Shown piece by piece: positions 1 to 11,189 of a stretch of DNA of 64,000 nt (positions are counted from its first letter, which is position 1; every line of letters starts with the position of its first letter). Source of the stretch: Halichoerus grypus (lineage: Eukaryota; Chordata; Mammalia; Carnivora; Phocidae); assembly GCF_964656455.1 (NCBI RefSeq), contig NC_135716.1, positions 106,548,389-106,612,388 of the forward strand, written 5' to 3'. A program made the translations under genes and the position numbers. The notes under the pieces are model-generated. The model was given only the letters and a program-made list of their open reading frames with translations. It had not been told where the DNA came from and did no database searches.

Positions 1-154
1 TGATCCCAGGGTCCTGGAATCGAGCCCCGCATCGGGCTCCCTGCTCGGCGGGAAGCCTGCTTCTCCCTCTCCCACTCCCCCTGCTTGTGTTTCCTCTCTC
101 GCTGTGTCTCTCTGTCAAATAAATAAATAAAATCTTAAAAAAAAAAAAAAAAAA
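1..154 (+). mobile_element. SINEC (carnivore tRNA-derived SINE), cut by window start
   Basis: The window opens inside a SINEC: the B-box-side sequence (cctggaatcgagccccgc), the CT-rich middle, an AATAAATAAAATCTT motif and an A-run at 136-154 are all present. The tRNA-like head lies outside the window. The CT-rich middle with a 'ctgcttgtgt' segment is the form common in arctoid carnivores. Confidence 0.93.
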
Positions 155-164
155 TCCACTCACC

Positions 165-790
165 AAATGTCAGCTCTGGTGAGCTTTCAAAATGCGCATC
201 TTGCCATTTTCACCCAACTCCTAAAACACATAGCGCTTCCCTCTCCAAGGGCTTCCCATTACCTTACACTCAAATCTTTCCCAGGGTGTTGAAAGGCCAT
301 GCCTAGTCAAGTCCTTGCCTCTTATCACGTTACCACTCCACCCTTTCCCTTGCCATCTATGCTTCAGACGCAATGACCATATATTAATTTGAAAAATACC
401 AAACATCCTGTTACACTGGGGCTTTGATATATGCTGCCCCTGTTGTCTCAAAATATTACCCCACCCCAGTTACTACATCCCTTTTACACAAATATCTCCT
501 GTCTCATGAAAGTATCTCCTTTTTCTTCTTTTAAACCCCAGCTCAAGGACTTACTTTGGGGGTAGATATTGATGACCCTCAGTACATCGAGATGCTCTGC
601 CCTTAACTCTCAGTTTTCCACGCTTAACTGACTGTCTGCCCCTGCGTGCCTTCCTCCCCTGCCATTAGATTGTAAGCTTCAAGAAATGACAGATACTGTT
701 TCCCTTTACTTGTTATTGTATGCCAGTATGTAGTACAATACTTGGAACATAATAGGTGTTTCATAAATATTTTATGAATGAATGAATTTA
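165..790 (+). mobile_element. L2 LINE 3' end relic
   Basis: The stretch follows the 3' third of a plus-strand L2: a 'cttcccatt' segment, then a diverged middle, 'gattgtaagcttcaagaaatgacag' as the 'gaatgtaagctcc' equivalent (about 667-691), and an ending in 'tttatgaatgaatga', the L2 tail. It is heavily diverged. The 3' end is surer than the 5' end. Confidence 0.65.
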
Positions 791-821
791 AAATAGTCTA
801 AACATCCAACATCTAGTTAAG

Positions 822-985
822 TCTTACCTCGCTCTGCCACTGACTAGCTATGTGACCTTGAGCAAATCATTTAACCACTCTGATTTCCTCATCTGTGAAT
901 CATAATAATACACAGTTCAAAAGCCTATTATAAAGATTATATAGAGGATAATACATATTGAGGTAAATTTTGCTGTGTATATCCT
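822..985 (+). mobile_element. MIR SINE
   Basis: It contains the MIR core in order: 'ctctgccactgactagctatgtgacc', 'aaatcatttaacc', 'tttcctcatctgtga' and then 'ataataata'. It is an old, diverged mammalian-wide SINE in plus orientation. Confidence 0.8.
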
Positions 986-989
986 ATAT

Positions 990-2250
990 AAATGTAAGCT
1001 TTCTTTTCTTTTCTTTCTTTAAATCATTAACGATAACCTTGGCATATATCTGATCACAACATGTATTCTCTAGACTTAAAAGGAAAAAGGAAAAGAGATA
1101 GCACCTCATCAAGAGCAGAGTGCTTCAAGGGGCAGTAGAGTATCTTTGTTCCTAGAGTAAAAAAGACAAGACTTCCCTAAGCTTTAAAGTTTTCAACCCA
1201 GTTCATCCTTATTCACATACTATCACCAAAACAAGTTTAACTGCGGCACAGTTCATAAGGACAAAATATTTCTTTTGTGGCTGGAATAAATGAGACACAT
1301 AATCTCATCAGATGTATATTCAGTAGGAATTTCACTCTGCCATCTGTGGGTTTCACATACTTCAGTGTTAACTCTGAATTTCTAACAGAAAATCCAGCTC
1401 TCAAGGACATTATATGAATTTGTGACATGAGAGTAGGACACTTGCTGGGAAGGTAAAATAATGAACAAGTGAGATTTTTTTCATCTATCTAGGAGATTCA
1501 TCTGTGACAGATGTAACAGTGATAATAATTTAATCATAATTATGCTATTATGCCATATTATTATGACAGTTAAGGTTATAATTTAATGTTACACCCTTTT
1601 AATTCAATAAAAGTTATTAATACTTTAGAAATCTTTTACTAGTAAAGGTTTACATCTAGCCAAGATTTTTTTTCTCTTGATGATATGAAAATTATATGCT
1701 CAGATAAAAAATAACCCCATGGCTTGAGTGACAAACTAGGTATTAAATTTAGATTCCAAACATATTAATTCTGAGAGGTCTTAAGTAACTCCTTCAAATT
1801 TTCACCTATGCATTTTCCTTCTCTTCCTCTCTGAAATACTTGTTTATTGCTTCACCAAGGGTGCTTATTTTAAAAAATTTTCCCTCACCAGTTATTTATC
1901 TTTCCACGTGTACTCTTTTGACATCATCCAACTGTGTTTCCTTCATGCCCAGACTGGAGCTGAAGTAAAACATATATGGACATAAGACACGGGTCTGGAC
2001 AGAAGAAAAAGAAGCTAGTGTGATAATGCTGGCAGATTGCCAAGTCTCTACTATTTTGATATGATTTCCCCTGAGCTGGCTAGAAAGATTGCTGGTGGCT
2101 TAGCCATTCTAAATCCCATGGTAACCCCTCCTGAGCAATCTCCCTCTTCATTAGAGTGCTGAACCCAGGTTTACAGACAGCACTGTAAGTCAATGCAAGC
2201 TCTCCAAAGTGAGTGAAAATACCAACTCAGTTTCTATTCTGTCAAATCAG
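990..2250. other. Unassigned AT-rich DNA
   Basis: I recognise no gene, RNA or repeat family here. Open frames are short and unlike any protein I know. It may contain repeats too decayed to see by eye. Confidence 0.4.
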
Positions 2251-2251
2251 T

Positions 2252-2398
2252 GACTAGACCAGTGCTGGTGAAAATTTAATGCGATGAATCACCTGGCGAT
2301 CTGGTTAAAATGCAGATTCTCATTGGGTGGCCCTGGGGTGGGGAAGGGATTCTGCATTTCTAAGCTAAAGGTCCTGGACCATACTTTGAGAAACAAGG
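2252..2398 (-). mobile_element. MER20-like hAT-Charlie fossil
   Basis: The block reads 'aatcacctgg..atctggttaaaatgcagattctcattgggtgg...attctgcatttctaa...ggtcctggaccatactttgagaaac'. This is the order of MER20-type non-autonomous hAT elements. The terminal 'actttgagaaac' corresponds to one inverted end. Strand is by my recollection of the consensus. Confidence 0.6.
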
Positions 2399-2524
2399 AC
2401 CAAGAGTATCCTCTATACTCCTAAAAATGTAATTTCACTTATGCCATTAACTGACCTGCTTCTCTACTTTCTCTTTTCCACATCTCCTAGATTCCCACAT
2501 TTTTACTATTCTACTTACATTAAA

Positions 2525-2548
2525 AATTAAAAACAAACAAACAAACAC
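2525..2548. repeat. (AAAC)n microsatellite
   Basis: Short simple repeat of AAAC units following 'attaaaaatt'. Confidence 0.7.
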
Positions 2549-2639
2549 GTAATTCAACCTGGAATGAATCACACTTACATACAATACCTCAAGGAGTATT
2601 CTTTGATTCTATATTTTTTCTATTTTAAGAAAGAATGGC

Positions 2640-2880
2640 ATGGTTGAACATACACTGGCTGTGTAATTATACAGAACGGGGTGTGAATTTCAATTATAGT
2701 TTTTAATAGCCAGGCAGATGTTAGGACAAGTTATTCAATGTCACATCAGTCTTCTCATCCATAGAATGGAGATAATAGCATCCTACTTCATAAGATTTTT
2801 GTGAAACCTGAATAAAATAACATAAAATAGTTCCCGAGATACTATAAATTATTGATAAATGTTGGGAAATAATGACTAGA
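2640..2880 (+). mobile_element. MIR SINE, diverged
   Basis: MIR core-like segments in order: 'tcaatgtcacatcagtcttctcatccatagaatggagataatagca', then 'cttcataagatttttgtgaaacctgaataaaataa' and a tail with 'attattgataaatg'. The head at about 2640-2700 is weak. Confidence 0.6.
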
Positions 2881-2884
2881 TATA

Positions 2885-4130
2885 TTCAGCTCAATGGAAT
2901 TACTCAGTATTATACAAAATTATTTTCAAGTTAGAATTTAATGTGCTAAGTATGTCAAAGTTTAAGCAAATGCATGTTTAAAAAAGAAAAAAAGAAAAAT
3001 CAAGGCATTATTAACTGTTATATGTTTGGCAAAGAGAGTCTATTTTTAAATTTTGAATTTAATTTGAGATAAATTATTTTGTATTATAAAGTGGCTGTGT
3101 GGCAGGTTTTTTAATCAGCTTTCACTGCCTTTGAAATACATTTGTTAATTGGAAACAAAATAAGTGGCTTAAAATTTCTGTGGATGCAGCAACTCTAGTT
3201 AATATTTTCTAAATGGTGCTTGAAAATAAATATGTATGTATCAAAAAGTACTTGATAAGCAGCTAAATATGAAGAAAAACACCACCCTGCCCAAATCACT
3301 AGTGCATCAAGATATATTGATGCATTGATAGAATGGTCTCTAGTAATTTGCTGCTAATCAGTTTTAAGAAATGGATGACAGCAAGGAATTTTTAAAGAGT
3401 TCTTTTGTAGCTGACAAGAATTTGGATTATGTGAACTGACTCACCATTTAAATTCAACGATATACAATGGTGTGCTATTGATTCAGAGTCCTTGACCTCA
3501 GGGATAACACTTGCCTTAGCTGAGTAAGCCAACTTTTAGTTTCGAGTGCTGTCTTTCAGTATCTCTGTCTTTTGACAAAAATAAAACAGAAAGATTAGGA
3601 AAGCATACAATGAGTTAATGCAAGAAAAGGCACCCAGCTTTACCTAAGGGAAGAATGACAATCATCCATCCTAAAGAAAATCAAGCCAGGCTTGGGGAAT
3701 ATTTTTAACCACCAGCCCCCTGCAGTTTGATTCACATTTTGAGGTAAGCACTATTGTCTTTAGAATGAAAATACAGTCTGAATTTCCTACAATGTCTTAG
3801 ATTTGGGCTATGAAGTATGCTGCTGGCATGTGATTCATGCTGTGTAAGGATGTACCTGATTCAGAATTGGAAAATTGTTAAATAAGTTTGGAGAACATCT
3901 TTCATAGTGGTGCCTTCTCCTTTCACTCTCACAAATGGGAAAATAGAACACTATAACGAAGAGAGCATGTTTTCTAAAAGGGTCTCCAGTTGGAGAGATG
4001 CCAAATCTCATGGTTGAGAGCAGAGCTTTTCAGCCTAATATTTATTATTTCCTCCAGGTAGCAACAGTTTCTTGTTCTCCTCTGTCCCTTCTATTAATTG
4101 TTGTTTTGTTTTTTTTTTTAATTTCTCCCT
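2885..4130. other. Unassigned AT-rich DNA
   Basis: No gene or repeat family recognised. A poly-T tract lies near 4110-4120. Splice-like dinucleotides occur but do not bound a convincing open frame. Confidence 0.4.
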
Positions 4131-4403
4131 CCATCTCTAGATAGATGATAGGTACATACATACCACATTCTCATCCTCTTTCTCTCGATCTCTTGCTCTC
4201 ATCCTCTCTTCCCACAGCACCAAACATGTGCATGGGTGAAAATAAAGAAGTACATTATATATCCATCAGAATTATCTACAGGACTTCCAACTTTGAAAGG
4301 GACTATTAAGCTTGATGGTTTCCTTTTTAATGGTATCTTCTTTTGGTTCATACCATAAGATAGAAAATGGCATTTTCAGGCAAGTTTCCATAATCTTCAA
4401 TAC

Positions 4404-4425
4404 CACACACACACACACACACACA
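4404..4425. repeat. (AC)n microsatellite
   Basis: Eleven or so uninterrupted AC units just upstream of a SINEC insertion. Confidence 0.9.
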
Positions 4426-4456
4426 GAAATCTGCTTTAAAATGTAGTCAGCTCTTG

Positions 4457-4654
4457 GGGTGCCTTGGTGGCTCATTCAGTTGAGTGTCTGACTCTTGCTT
4501 TTGGCTCAGGTCATGGTCTCAGGGTCGTCAGATCCAGCCCCACGTTGGGCTCTGCGCTGAGTGGGGAGTCTGCTTGAGATGCTCTCTCCCCTTCTCCCTC
4601 TGCCCCTCCCCCCTTCTCTCTCTAAAATAAAGAAATATATCTTAAAAAAATAAC
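4457..4654 (+). mobile_element. SINEC, older diverged copy
   Basis: The head 'ggggtgccttggtggctca' carries the pol III A box. 'gactcttgcttttggctcagg' is the older SINEC variant. A CT-rich middle and an 'aataaagaaatat..ttaaaaaaa' tail follow. A diverged target-site duplication is visible at 4441-4456 and 4655-4670 (12 of 16 bases). Confidence 0.92.
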
Positions 4655-4762
4655 ATGTGTCCAACTCTTGAGTATTCTGCAAATGGGAAATCATGGAATA
4701 TGCACATTATACATTTCAATACATTCATTGAAATCCAAAGATAATTTTTAGAAGTCTCATCT

Positions 4763-4972
4763 GGGGTGCCTGGGTGACTCAGTTAGTTAAGCATCTACCT
4801 TCAGCTCAGCTCATGATCCCTGGGTCCTGGGATCAAGCCCCATGTCGGGCTCACTGCTCAGTGGGAAGTCTGCTTCTCCCTCTCCCTTTGCCCCTCCCTC
4901 CCCTGGCTCGTTCATGCGCTCTGTCTCTCGCTTTCAAATAAATAAATAAAAATCTTTAAAATAAATAAATAA
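4763..4972 (+). mobile_element. SINEC
   Basis: Full-length plus-strand copy: head 'ggggtgcctgggtgactca', 'gggtcctgggatcaagcccc' B-box region, CT-rich middle and an AAATAAATAAATAAAA tail. The target-site duplication 'aagtctYatct' lies at 4752-4762 and 4973-4983, with one mismatch. Confidence 0.95.
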
Positions 4973-5215
4973 AAGTCTTATCTAATTCAATCACTAACTT
5001 TCCTCTCAAATTTTCATCAAATTGCTCAAAATAGCAAATGAATTCATTTGAAGTCAAAAAGCTTTGATCACTTTTTGACCCTTTTTGCAAATGCTGAAAC
5101 GCCCCCTGCCCCAAAATAATCAGTAAAGGAGTAGGGGGAAATGCTAAATTTAGACCTAGATAATATAGATAAGACATATTTTGAACTCCAAATTAAAAAT
5201 GAGATGTGCTTTTCT

Positions 5216-5617
5216 AACCAGGGCCCAGTGGACTGGCTCCTACAAAGAAGGGTGGTGAGAAGAAGAGCTGTTGTGCCATCCATGAGCTAGTGACCAGAGA
5301 ACACACCATCAGCATTCACAAGCTCATCCATGTGTGCCCTTGGGCACTCAAAGAAATCTGGAAATTTGCCATGAAGGAGATGGGAACTCTGGACATGCGC
5401 ATTGCCACCAAGTTCAACAAAGCTGTCTCAGCCAAAGGAATAAGGAATGTTCCATACCATATCCATGTCTGGTTGTTCAGAAAACTTAACGAGGATGAAG
5501 CTCTATATGTTGGTTACCTATGTACCTGTCACCACTTTAAAAAATCTACAGTTAATGTGGATGAGAATTAACTGCTGATTATCAAATAAAAGAATAAAAC
5601 TGCCAAAAAAATAATAA
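5216..5617 (+). pseudogene. RPL31: Processed pseudogene of ribosomal protein L31
   Basis: Translation gives fragments characteristic of the large-subunit protein eL31: 'KKGGEKKS', '[20 protein letters not shown]', '[15 protein letters not shown]' and the C-terminus 'TVNVDEN' followed by a stop at 5569-5571. The copy has no introns. The start codon is CTG (5233-5235) instead of ATG. About 18 bases are missing near 5332, and roughly 13 bases near 5505, which shifts the frame. The 3'UTR with AATAAA signals (5585-5600) and an eroded A-rich tail are retained. Near-identical 14-base flanks at 5202-5215 and 5618-5631 look like a target-site duplication from L1-mediated retroposition. It cannot encode a functional ribosomal protein. 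The longest open frame, 5290-5571, covers about the last three quarters. Confidence 0.95.
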
Positions 5618-5639
5618 AGATGTACTTTTATGGCTATGG

Positions 5640-7830
5640 ATCAAATTATAACATGGTTACATGATTATATACATACATACACAAGTACACATCATTTACA
5701 CATATACCTATTGTGACAGAATTTTTATTATGTATCAACTCATTTCTTCTGCCAATAATCGCATTCCATACACAATTTACCGAGAAAACCCTACACTTAA
5801 CGCTAAGACAGCTCAAATGACATAGGTGTCTTTTGCAAAGTCTCCCAAGACTTCAGGATGGAACACTTAAAAAAAAAAAAGTACCTCTTGGAATTATAAT
5901 CTACCTGTATACATATTTCTGTGCCCCTTCACAATGTCAGGTTTTTGAAGGTAGGAGCACATATGCACAGAGTACATATTCCTAAAATTTTAAAAACTTC
6001 TTCTCATTCTAAGAACTTTATGTGCCAAACTAATAGGCAAACTGCTAAAAACAATTAAACAGATTCCTAATATTTCATAAGTTCACAAATCCTTATCATC
6101 TCCAATGATTAGAACCTAAAGCAAACGATGCCACTATTTGCATGTGTGTGTGCATTTTGCATGGCCAAAGTACCCTCTCAAGTACTTTTAGAAGTACTCA
6201 ACATCTGCCAAAGCAAATTGGGGCAAAATATATGCTTAAAGATTCATTTAAAAAGTGAGTGAGCCCTGCTAAACCACACTATACATATGGGAAAAAGAAA
6301 ACATGAATGGTGTGAAAGCACAATGCAATCCATACTTATTTTATTACATAAGGACCTAACTGTTATTTATCTAAGATTAGTGATATGCCATGATTACTCT
6401 CTGCCTAGGAAATCACTACATGAAGCAGTTCAATATCACAACAGGGACACTGGTGCTTTTGATGGGCATAATTTTAAGTAAGGTAATTGCTTCCAGTGAC
6501 CTTCCTACTTTTTTGAGTGTTTCCTAGTATATTTTCAACATAGCATTGTCTACAGCTGAAGTTCTCTTCATTATTTCCACTTATAAATAAGAATTTTCCC
6601 TGTTATGTGCACCAGCCATTTGAATTCTAAAAATTCAAAACAGTAAGTCATTTTACATTCTTAACCACAAAATAAAAATAACTGCTCATTATTTTATTTA
6701 TTTGTGATTCTACGTATTTTTTTCTACTGCTGGCTGTAAAGAGAAATCATAATGCAATGCCCCAGCTTTAATTTTGAGAAATGCAGGCAGCAATTTTGGG
6801 TAGTTAGTCTTTCTTACAGACTAGTGTCTTTTGATATATTGAAAAGACTACAGAAGCTGTTACGATGATAATGGAAGAACCTTATACATTTTCATTGACA
6901 TCAAGTTGCCATTGACATCACAGAATTGACAAGGTAATGGTTTTCACACATACTTACATTGACACCATAACATCAGAAGTGTCAGACACAATGGAAGTGT
7001 CTCCTACAAGATCTATTGGTATTAAAAAAAAAGGAGAAAAATAAATGCAGAAGGTTATGATGGTATAATATTATGTCTCTTAACATTTCTAATTGTCCAT
7101 AAATGCATCTGATTTATAATGAACTCCTATTGCAGACATCACCTTTTTCATACACACAAATTTGGGGAAAGGGAAAGGTGAGAAAATTGGAGGTGACGAG
7201 TGTTAAAGGCTATTGTGATAGATGTAAAAATAAACTTTATCTGGAGCTAACATTTTTAAAGTACAATGTACAATTGTTCAAAACCAGGAACAGACTGTGG
7301 TAATGAGAAAATAGTCAAGGAACTCACACCAATTTGGTATTTTAGGTTAATTGCTTTATTATTAATACAGAGAGGTTGCACATTAGTTCTGTATAATTAG
7401 ACAGAAATTATGTAGTGTTTGGTAATCGTAGCAGAATTCTGTAGTTTCCTATAACTTCATGCTGAACTGAACCAATATCAAAAATAAAGTATTACAATCT
7501 TTAAAAGAGACACATAGTTGGCATCAGAGTATAACTTGAAGCAGAAGCTGATATATGACAGATTTTCATTATTTCTGTGAGGTAAGTTAACTTGATCATA
7601 TCTGCATGACAGGGTATTAATAAGATACTAGATGATATTTTTAGTGTGACTGGAAGTACCATCAGCTGCCAGAGCTTTAACTTGTTTTCTTTCCATTTAT
7701 AGGCACTTTATTTCTGTATTACCTGATTCAGTTTACATTCTTAAATTAAGATTCTTTAGAAAAGCAGCTGGGGTTCGATCTTTCCTGTGATCTTAGCTAA
7801 AATTATGCTTATCTGAACAATAATTTTTCA
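5640..7830. other. Unassigned AT-rich DNA
   Basis: No recognisable gene, RNA or mobile element. ORFs of 60-70 codons at 6287-6481 and 7103-7303 show no known motif and look like chance frames in AT-rich DNA. A-runs occur near 5870 and 7026. Confidence 0.4.
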
Positions 7831-7834
7831 CCTC

Positions 7835-8250
7835 TTTTAAGTGTAGTACATGCCATGTTTCAAAGACGAGCCAAGCATCAGAGACAGGGAGATGACCAAG
7901 AGGGACATGGCCCTTGTCCTGCAGACCTTACATACTTCCATGGGGACGACAAAGCTGAACAGGTAATTTCCTAGTGGTTATTTAATTACAGGACAGTTGA
8001 AAGGTATCCTGGATAAATCATGGTGCTAAGAGAGCATATCAAAAGGCAGATCTGAACTAGTCTTGGAGACAGGCAAGGCTTCTCAGAGGAAATGGCATTT
8101 GTCCTGAAACCTGAAAACTGAGGAGGCTAGCTGGCAAAAGGAGAGAGGATGAGAAAAACATTGAGAGTACAAGGAACAATTCTACTTGAAAGCCTTGAGG
8201 CACCAAGTATGAATATGGAAGAAGATCAGGCTGGCACTCTGTGTTCCTTT
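7835..8250 (-). mobile_element. L2 LINE relic, reverse
   Basis: The order 'agccaagcatcagagacagggagatgaccaagagg..atggcccttgtcctgcagacctta' then 'agtcttggagacaggcaaggcttctcagaggaaatggca' and 'cctgaaacctgaaaactgagga' matches the reverse complement of the L2 3' region (shipping from 3' end inward). Boundaries are approximate. Confidence 0.55.
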
Positions 8251-8559
8251 AAAAATGTGTTTATTTTCATTCTACATATTTGAGGAAAATACACCAGAGT
8301 GAAGGAAGCGATGAAGAAAGAACATCGTCCACTTTCCTGTAAATTGGCCACTGTTGCCAGCTCAGTGAATCCGATCTGGAGAGCCTTCATCACGCTGCCA
8401 TTTTGCCAGTTTTGACATGGTTGTCCCTACCCCCTCCACAATTTATCTCAGAATACTTCTGCTTAGAAGAGCAATGATTGGGTTAATTTTTTTAAGTGAA
8501 TTTAAAACTTACTTGTCCCTGAAATTCCCCTGGAAAGGTGGCAAGTTATTTATTTATTT

Positions 8560-8660
8560 TTTTTAAGTGTGCCAGGCTGGAATTACACCAATGAATAAAA
8601 TACACATAGTCCTGCCCTCATAAAGCTTATCATCCAACAGGAAGTCAAATAAAGCGCAGC
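8560..8660 (-). mobile_element. L2 LINE 3' end fragment, reverse
   Basis: 'gtgccaggctggaattacaccaatgaataaaatacacatagtcctgccctcataaagctta' is the familiar reverse complement of the L2 3' end. Confidence 0.6.
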
Positions 8661-8879
8661 AAGCACCAATACATAAAACTGTGAAATTATAACATATTTC
8701 TAAAATATAAATTAGCATCTTGGAGAATGCAAGGATAAGAAAGAGAATTAATTGATTCTGGAAATCTACTCTCCGCCAGCCATTATACTAAGACTTAGAA
8801 CTATATATAATATATAGGCTGTGGATCTCACAGTTTCAAAACTAGATTTACTGCAATTCAGCTAATGTTTATTGAGCAC

Positions 8880-9345
8880 CTGCTATATAAAACACTGTAG
8901 TTCTATATTTCTTCTCACCCAGCTTCCCCACTCCAGCCTCCTTGCTGTTCCTGGAACATGCCAGACACACTTCCATCTCAAAGCTTTGCACTTGTTTCTT
9001 CTCTGGGAATGTTCTTCTAATCCTAAATTACCTCTAGGATCACTCCCTCACTTCCCTCACCTCCTTCTCCAATGTCAATCTTGCAGTGAGACATTCTTGG
9101 CCACCTTGTCTAAAATTGCACCCACATTCCCCTTCTCTACTCCACGCTTCTTTATCTCCATAGAAAAGGTTTCTTTACCATCTAACATGTTAAATATTTT
9201 ATATATTTTATGTATTTGTTTACATTTATTTCCTATCTTACCTATCACTTGTAAGCTCATACTGTTCAGTGATATATCCTATGATAATGGGGTCATTAGC
9301 ATTATTTTTATATATACAGATTATAAGGATTCTTAATTGATTTGG
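8880..9345 (+). mobile_element. L2 LINE 3' region
   Basis: The segment follows L2 closely: 'ccactccagcctccttgctgttcctggaacatgccag', 'tctgggaatgttcttct', 'tcactccctcacttccctcacc', 'ttggccaccttgtctaaaattgcaccc' and 'tatctta..tcacttgtaagctcatactg'. The 154-codon open frame at 8872-9336 is this repeat read in one frame, not a gene. Confidence 0.78.
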
Positions 9346-9527
9346 CAGCTTGATCACTTGCTGAGCTGATAATCCTTTTGCATCTTATTTACCAAAATAA
9401 ATTTGGATAAATTAGGCCAAATCTAAGTAAATAACCAAGCACTAGAGAAAATGAGAATTTGTTAAATATGGAGAATAATAAAATCCCATTTAAAAAGTAA
9501 ATTTTTTCTTATTATAAAAGCAATCAT

Positions 9528-9718
9528 GGGATGCCTGGGTGGCTCAGTCGGTTAAGCGTCTGCCTTCAGCTCAGGTCATGATCCCAGGCTCCTGGGATCG
9601 AGCCCCGCGTCAGGCTCCCTGCTCAGCGGGGAGTCTGCTTCTCCCTCTGCTTGCTGCTCCCCCTGCCGGTGCTCTCTCTCTCTCTCTCTAATAAATAAAT
9701 AAAATCTTCAAAAAAAAA
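9528..9718 (+). mobile_element. SINEC
   Basis: Full-length copy with 'gggatgcctgggtggctcag' head, canonical B-box region, CT-rich middle, (CT)n and an AATAAATAAATAAAATCTTC tail. The short target duplication 'caatcat' lies at 9521-9527 and 9719-9725. Confidence 0.96.
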
Positions 9719-9879
9719 CAATCATAATCACTACAGGAAAAAATATAAAAACAATTAAAATAAAATAAATCCAAACCATATTCCCCAAAACCAACTATAA
9801 TCATTGTTAATACTGTAAGAATTTCTATACCAAAGATAGGATCATAGTATTCATACTACTCTGTAACCTATTCAGTCAA

Positions 9880-10350
9880 TGTTCTACATGCATAGGATGC
9901 TCAGGCCTCTCCTGGGTGGGCTCTGACCTGTTACACACAGGCACACCTGACATGCCTTGGCGATGCTCACAGTTGAACCCACTCAGTGCCCCCCCTCACT
10001 AATGAGCAACCAGGAAGTATGGAGGTGTGAAATTCCTACAGGGGAAAATTGACCAACTGACGCCAGTAGATTCATTCTTCCCCATTTCTACTCCCACCCC
10101 CTTACAGAGTCCAGATACATAGTTTACATAGCTTCTTGAGAAGGACTCAGTCTCACTGGTCTCATCATTGGTTTCACTTAGTAGTGAGCATATCAGTAAT
10201 GACTTCTCCAACTGTTGACTCTCCCTTCTTCCCTGCCTCACTCTCCCTGTCTGTCACTTCTGCTTCCTGGGATTACACTCCCTAATAAAGTAAAAGCACA
10301 TAAATACCTGCAGTTGGATCTGCTTCCAGGGAACCCAAGTTAAGATACCT
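9880..10350 (+). mobile_element. LTR-like relic, family unresolved
   Basis: The right part has a polyadenylation signal (cctaataaagtaaaag, about 10281) followed by 'cagttggatctgcttccagggaacccaagttaagata'. That ending is typical of old mammalian LTRs. A comparable ending occurs at 49740-50035. No internal retroviral sequence is seen. Start is a guess. Confidence 0.4.
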
Positions 10351-10384
10351 CATCTTCCCCCTTAAAATATATGTTAAACATGCT

Positions 10385-10540
10385 TTTCTATCACTGTTAA
10401 TCCTTCTATATATAATGGAAATTCAGTAAGGTCACAACCCTGCTTATCTTCTTTATTGCTTTTTACTCAGTACCTAGAGCTGTGTCTGACATAGAGTAGG
10501 TGCTTGATACATTTTTACTGAATATAACAGTTTATCATTT
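10385..10540 (+). mobile_element. L2 LINE 3' end
   Basis: 'tattgctttttactcagtacctagagctgtgtctgacatagagtaggtgcttgatac' followed by 'tttttactgaata' matches the last 150 bases of L2. Confidence 0.68.
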
Positions 10541-10616
10541 CTGTAAAGTGTGAGTCTACCTTACTTAAATCTTAGCTAGATTATATATATCTCAATATGC
10601 TGATTTTGTTTTTTGT

Positions 10617-10702
10617 GTTTTAAAAACTCATGACCCTGAGATCAAGACCTGAGCTGAGATCAGGAGTCAGACGCTTAACCAACTGAGCCACCTAGGCACT
10701 CC
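10617..10702 (-). mobile_element. SINEC head fragment, old
   Basis: Reverse complement of a SINEC tRNA-like head: 'atgaccctgagatcaagacc', 'gagctgagatcaggagtcagacgcttaaccaactgagccacctagg'. The CT-rich part is missing. Confidence 0.85.
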
Positions 10703-11111
10703 TATATACCTCAATATGTTTATTCAGACCATAACTAGACAGTCAAGTTGTTTTACCTAATTTTACCTATTTTAATCTGCTCCGGTTATACAGCAAAATC
10801 TTGGCTTCACACATGATTATTTTCTCCATTCTTAACTTCTCTCGGTCAAAGGATATGCACAATATCAGGGATGTTTTATATGCATTTGCTACTCAATTTG
10901 AATAAAAATTATGACATTCTATTTATTTTAATTTGTTGGCAATTCTTCTAGCACACCACGTATTTTCATAACACTGACAGAGGAAAAGGGCATAACCTGT
11001 GTTCACCTGTTCATCAGTTTAAGGATCATATACTTTTATGGGATGGCAATGAGGCTGACCAGTAAATTCAAGCCAGGAAATCTAAAAATAAAAATTTGAA
11101 CCTTAAAAATC

Positions 11112-11186
11112 CTTGCTGCTAAAAAACAAACCAAAACCAAAACCAAAACAAACCAAAACCAAAACCTTTTTTTTTTTTTTTTTTTA
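11112..11186. repeat. A/C-rich tract followed by poly-T
   Basis: Irregular AAAACC/AAAC units (11112-11166) run directly into about 20 Ts (11167-11186). Read on the minus strand this is an A-run following the sequence at 11187 onward, so the boundary could mark the tail of a minus-strand retroposed copy. I could not identify any parent. Confidence 0.75.
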
Positions 11187-11189
11187 ATA

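Noticed and set aside
8872..9336. 154-codon plus-strand ORF
   Set aside because: It coincides with an L2 3' region read in one frame. No start context or protein motif.
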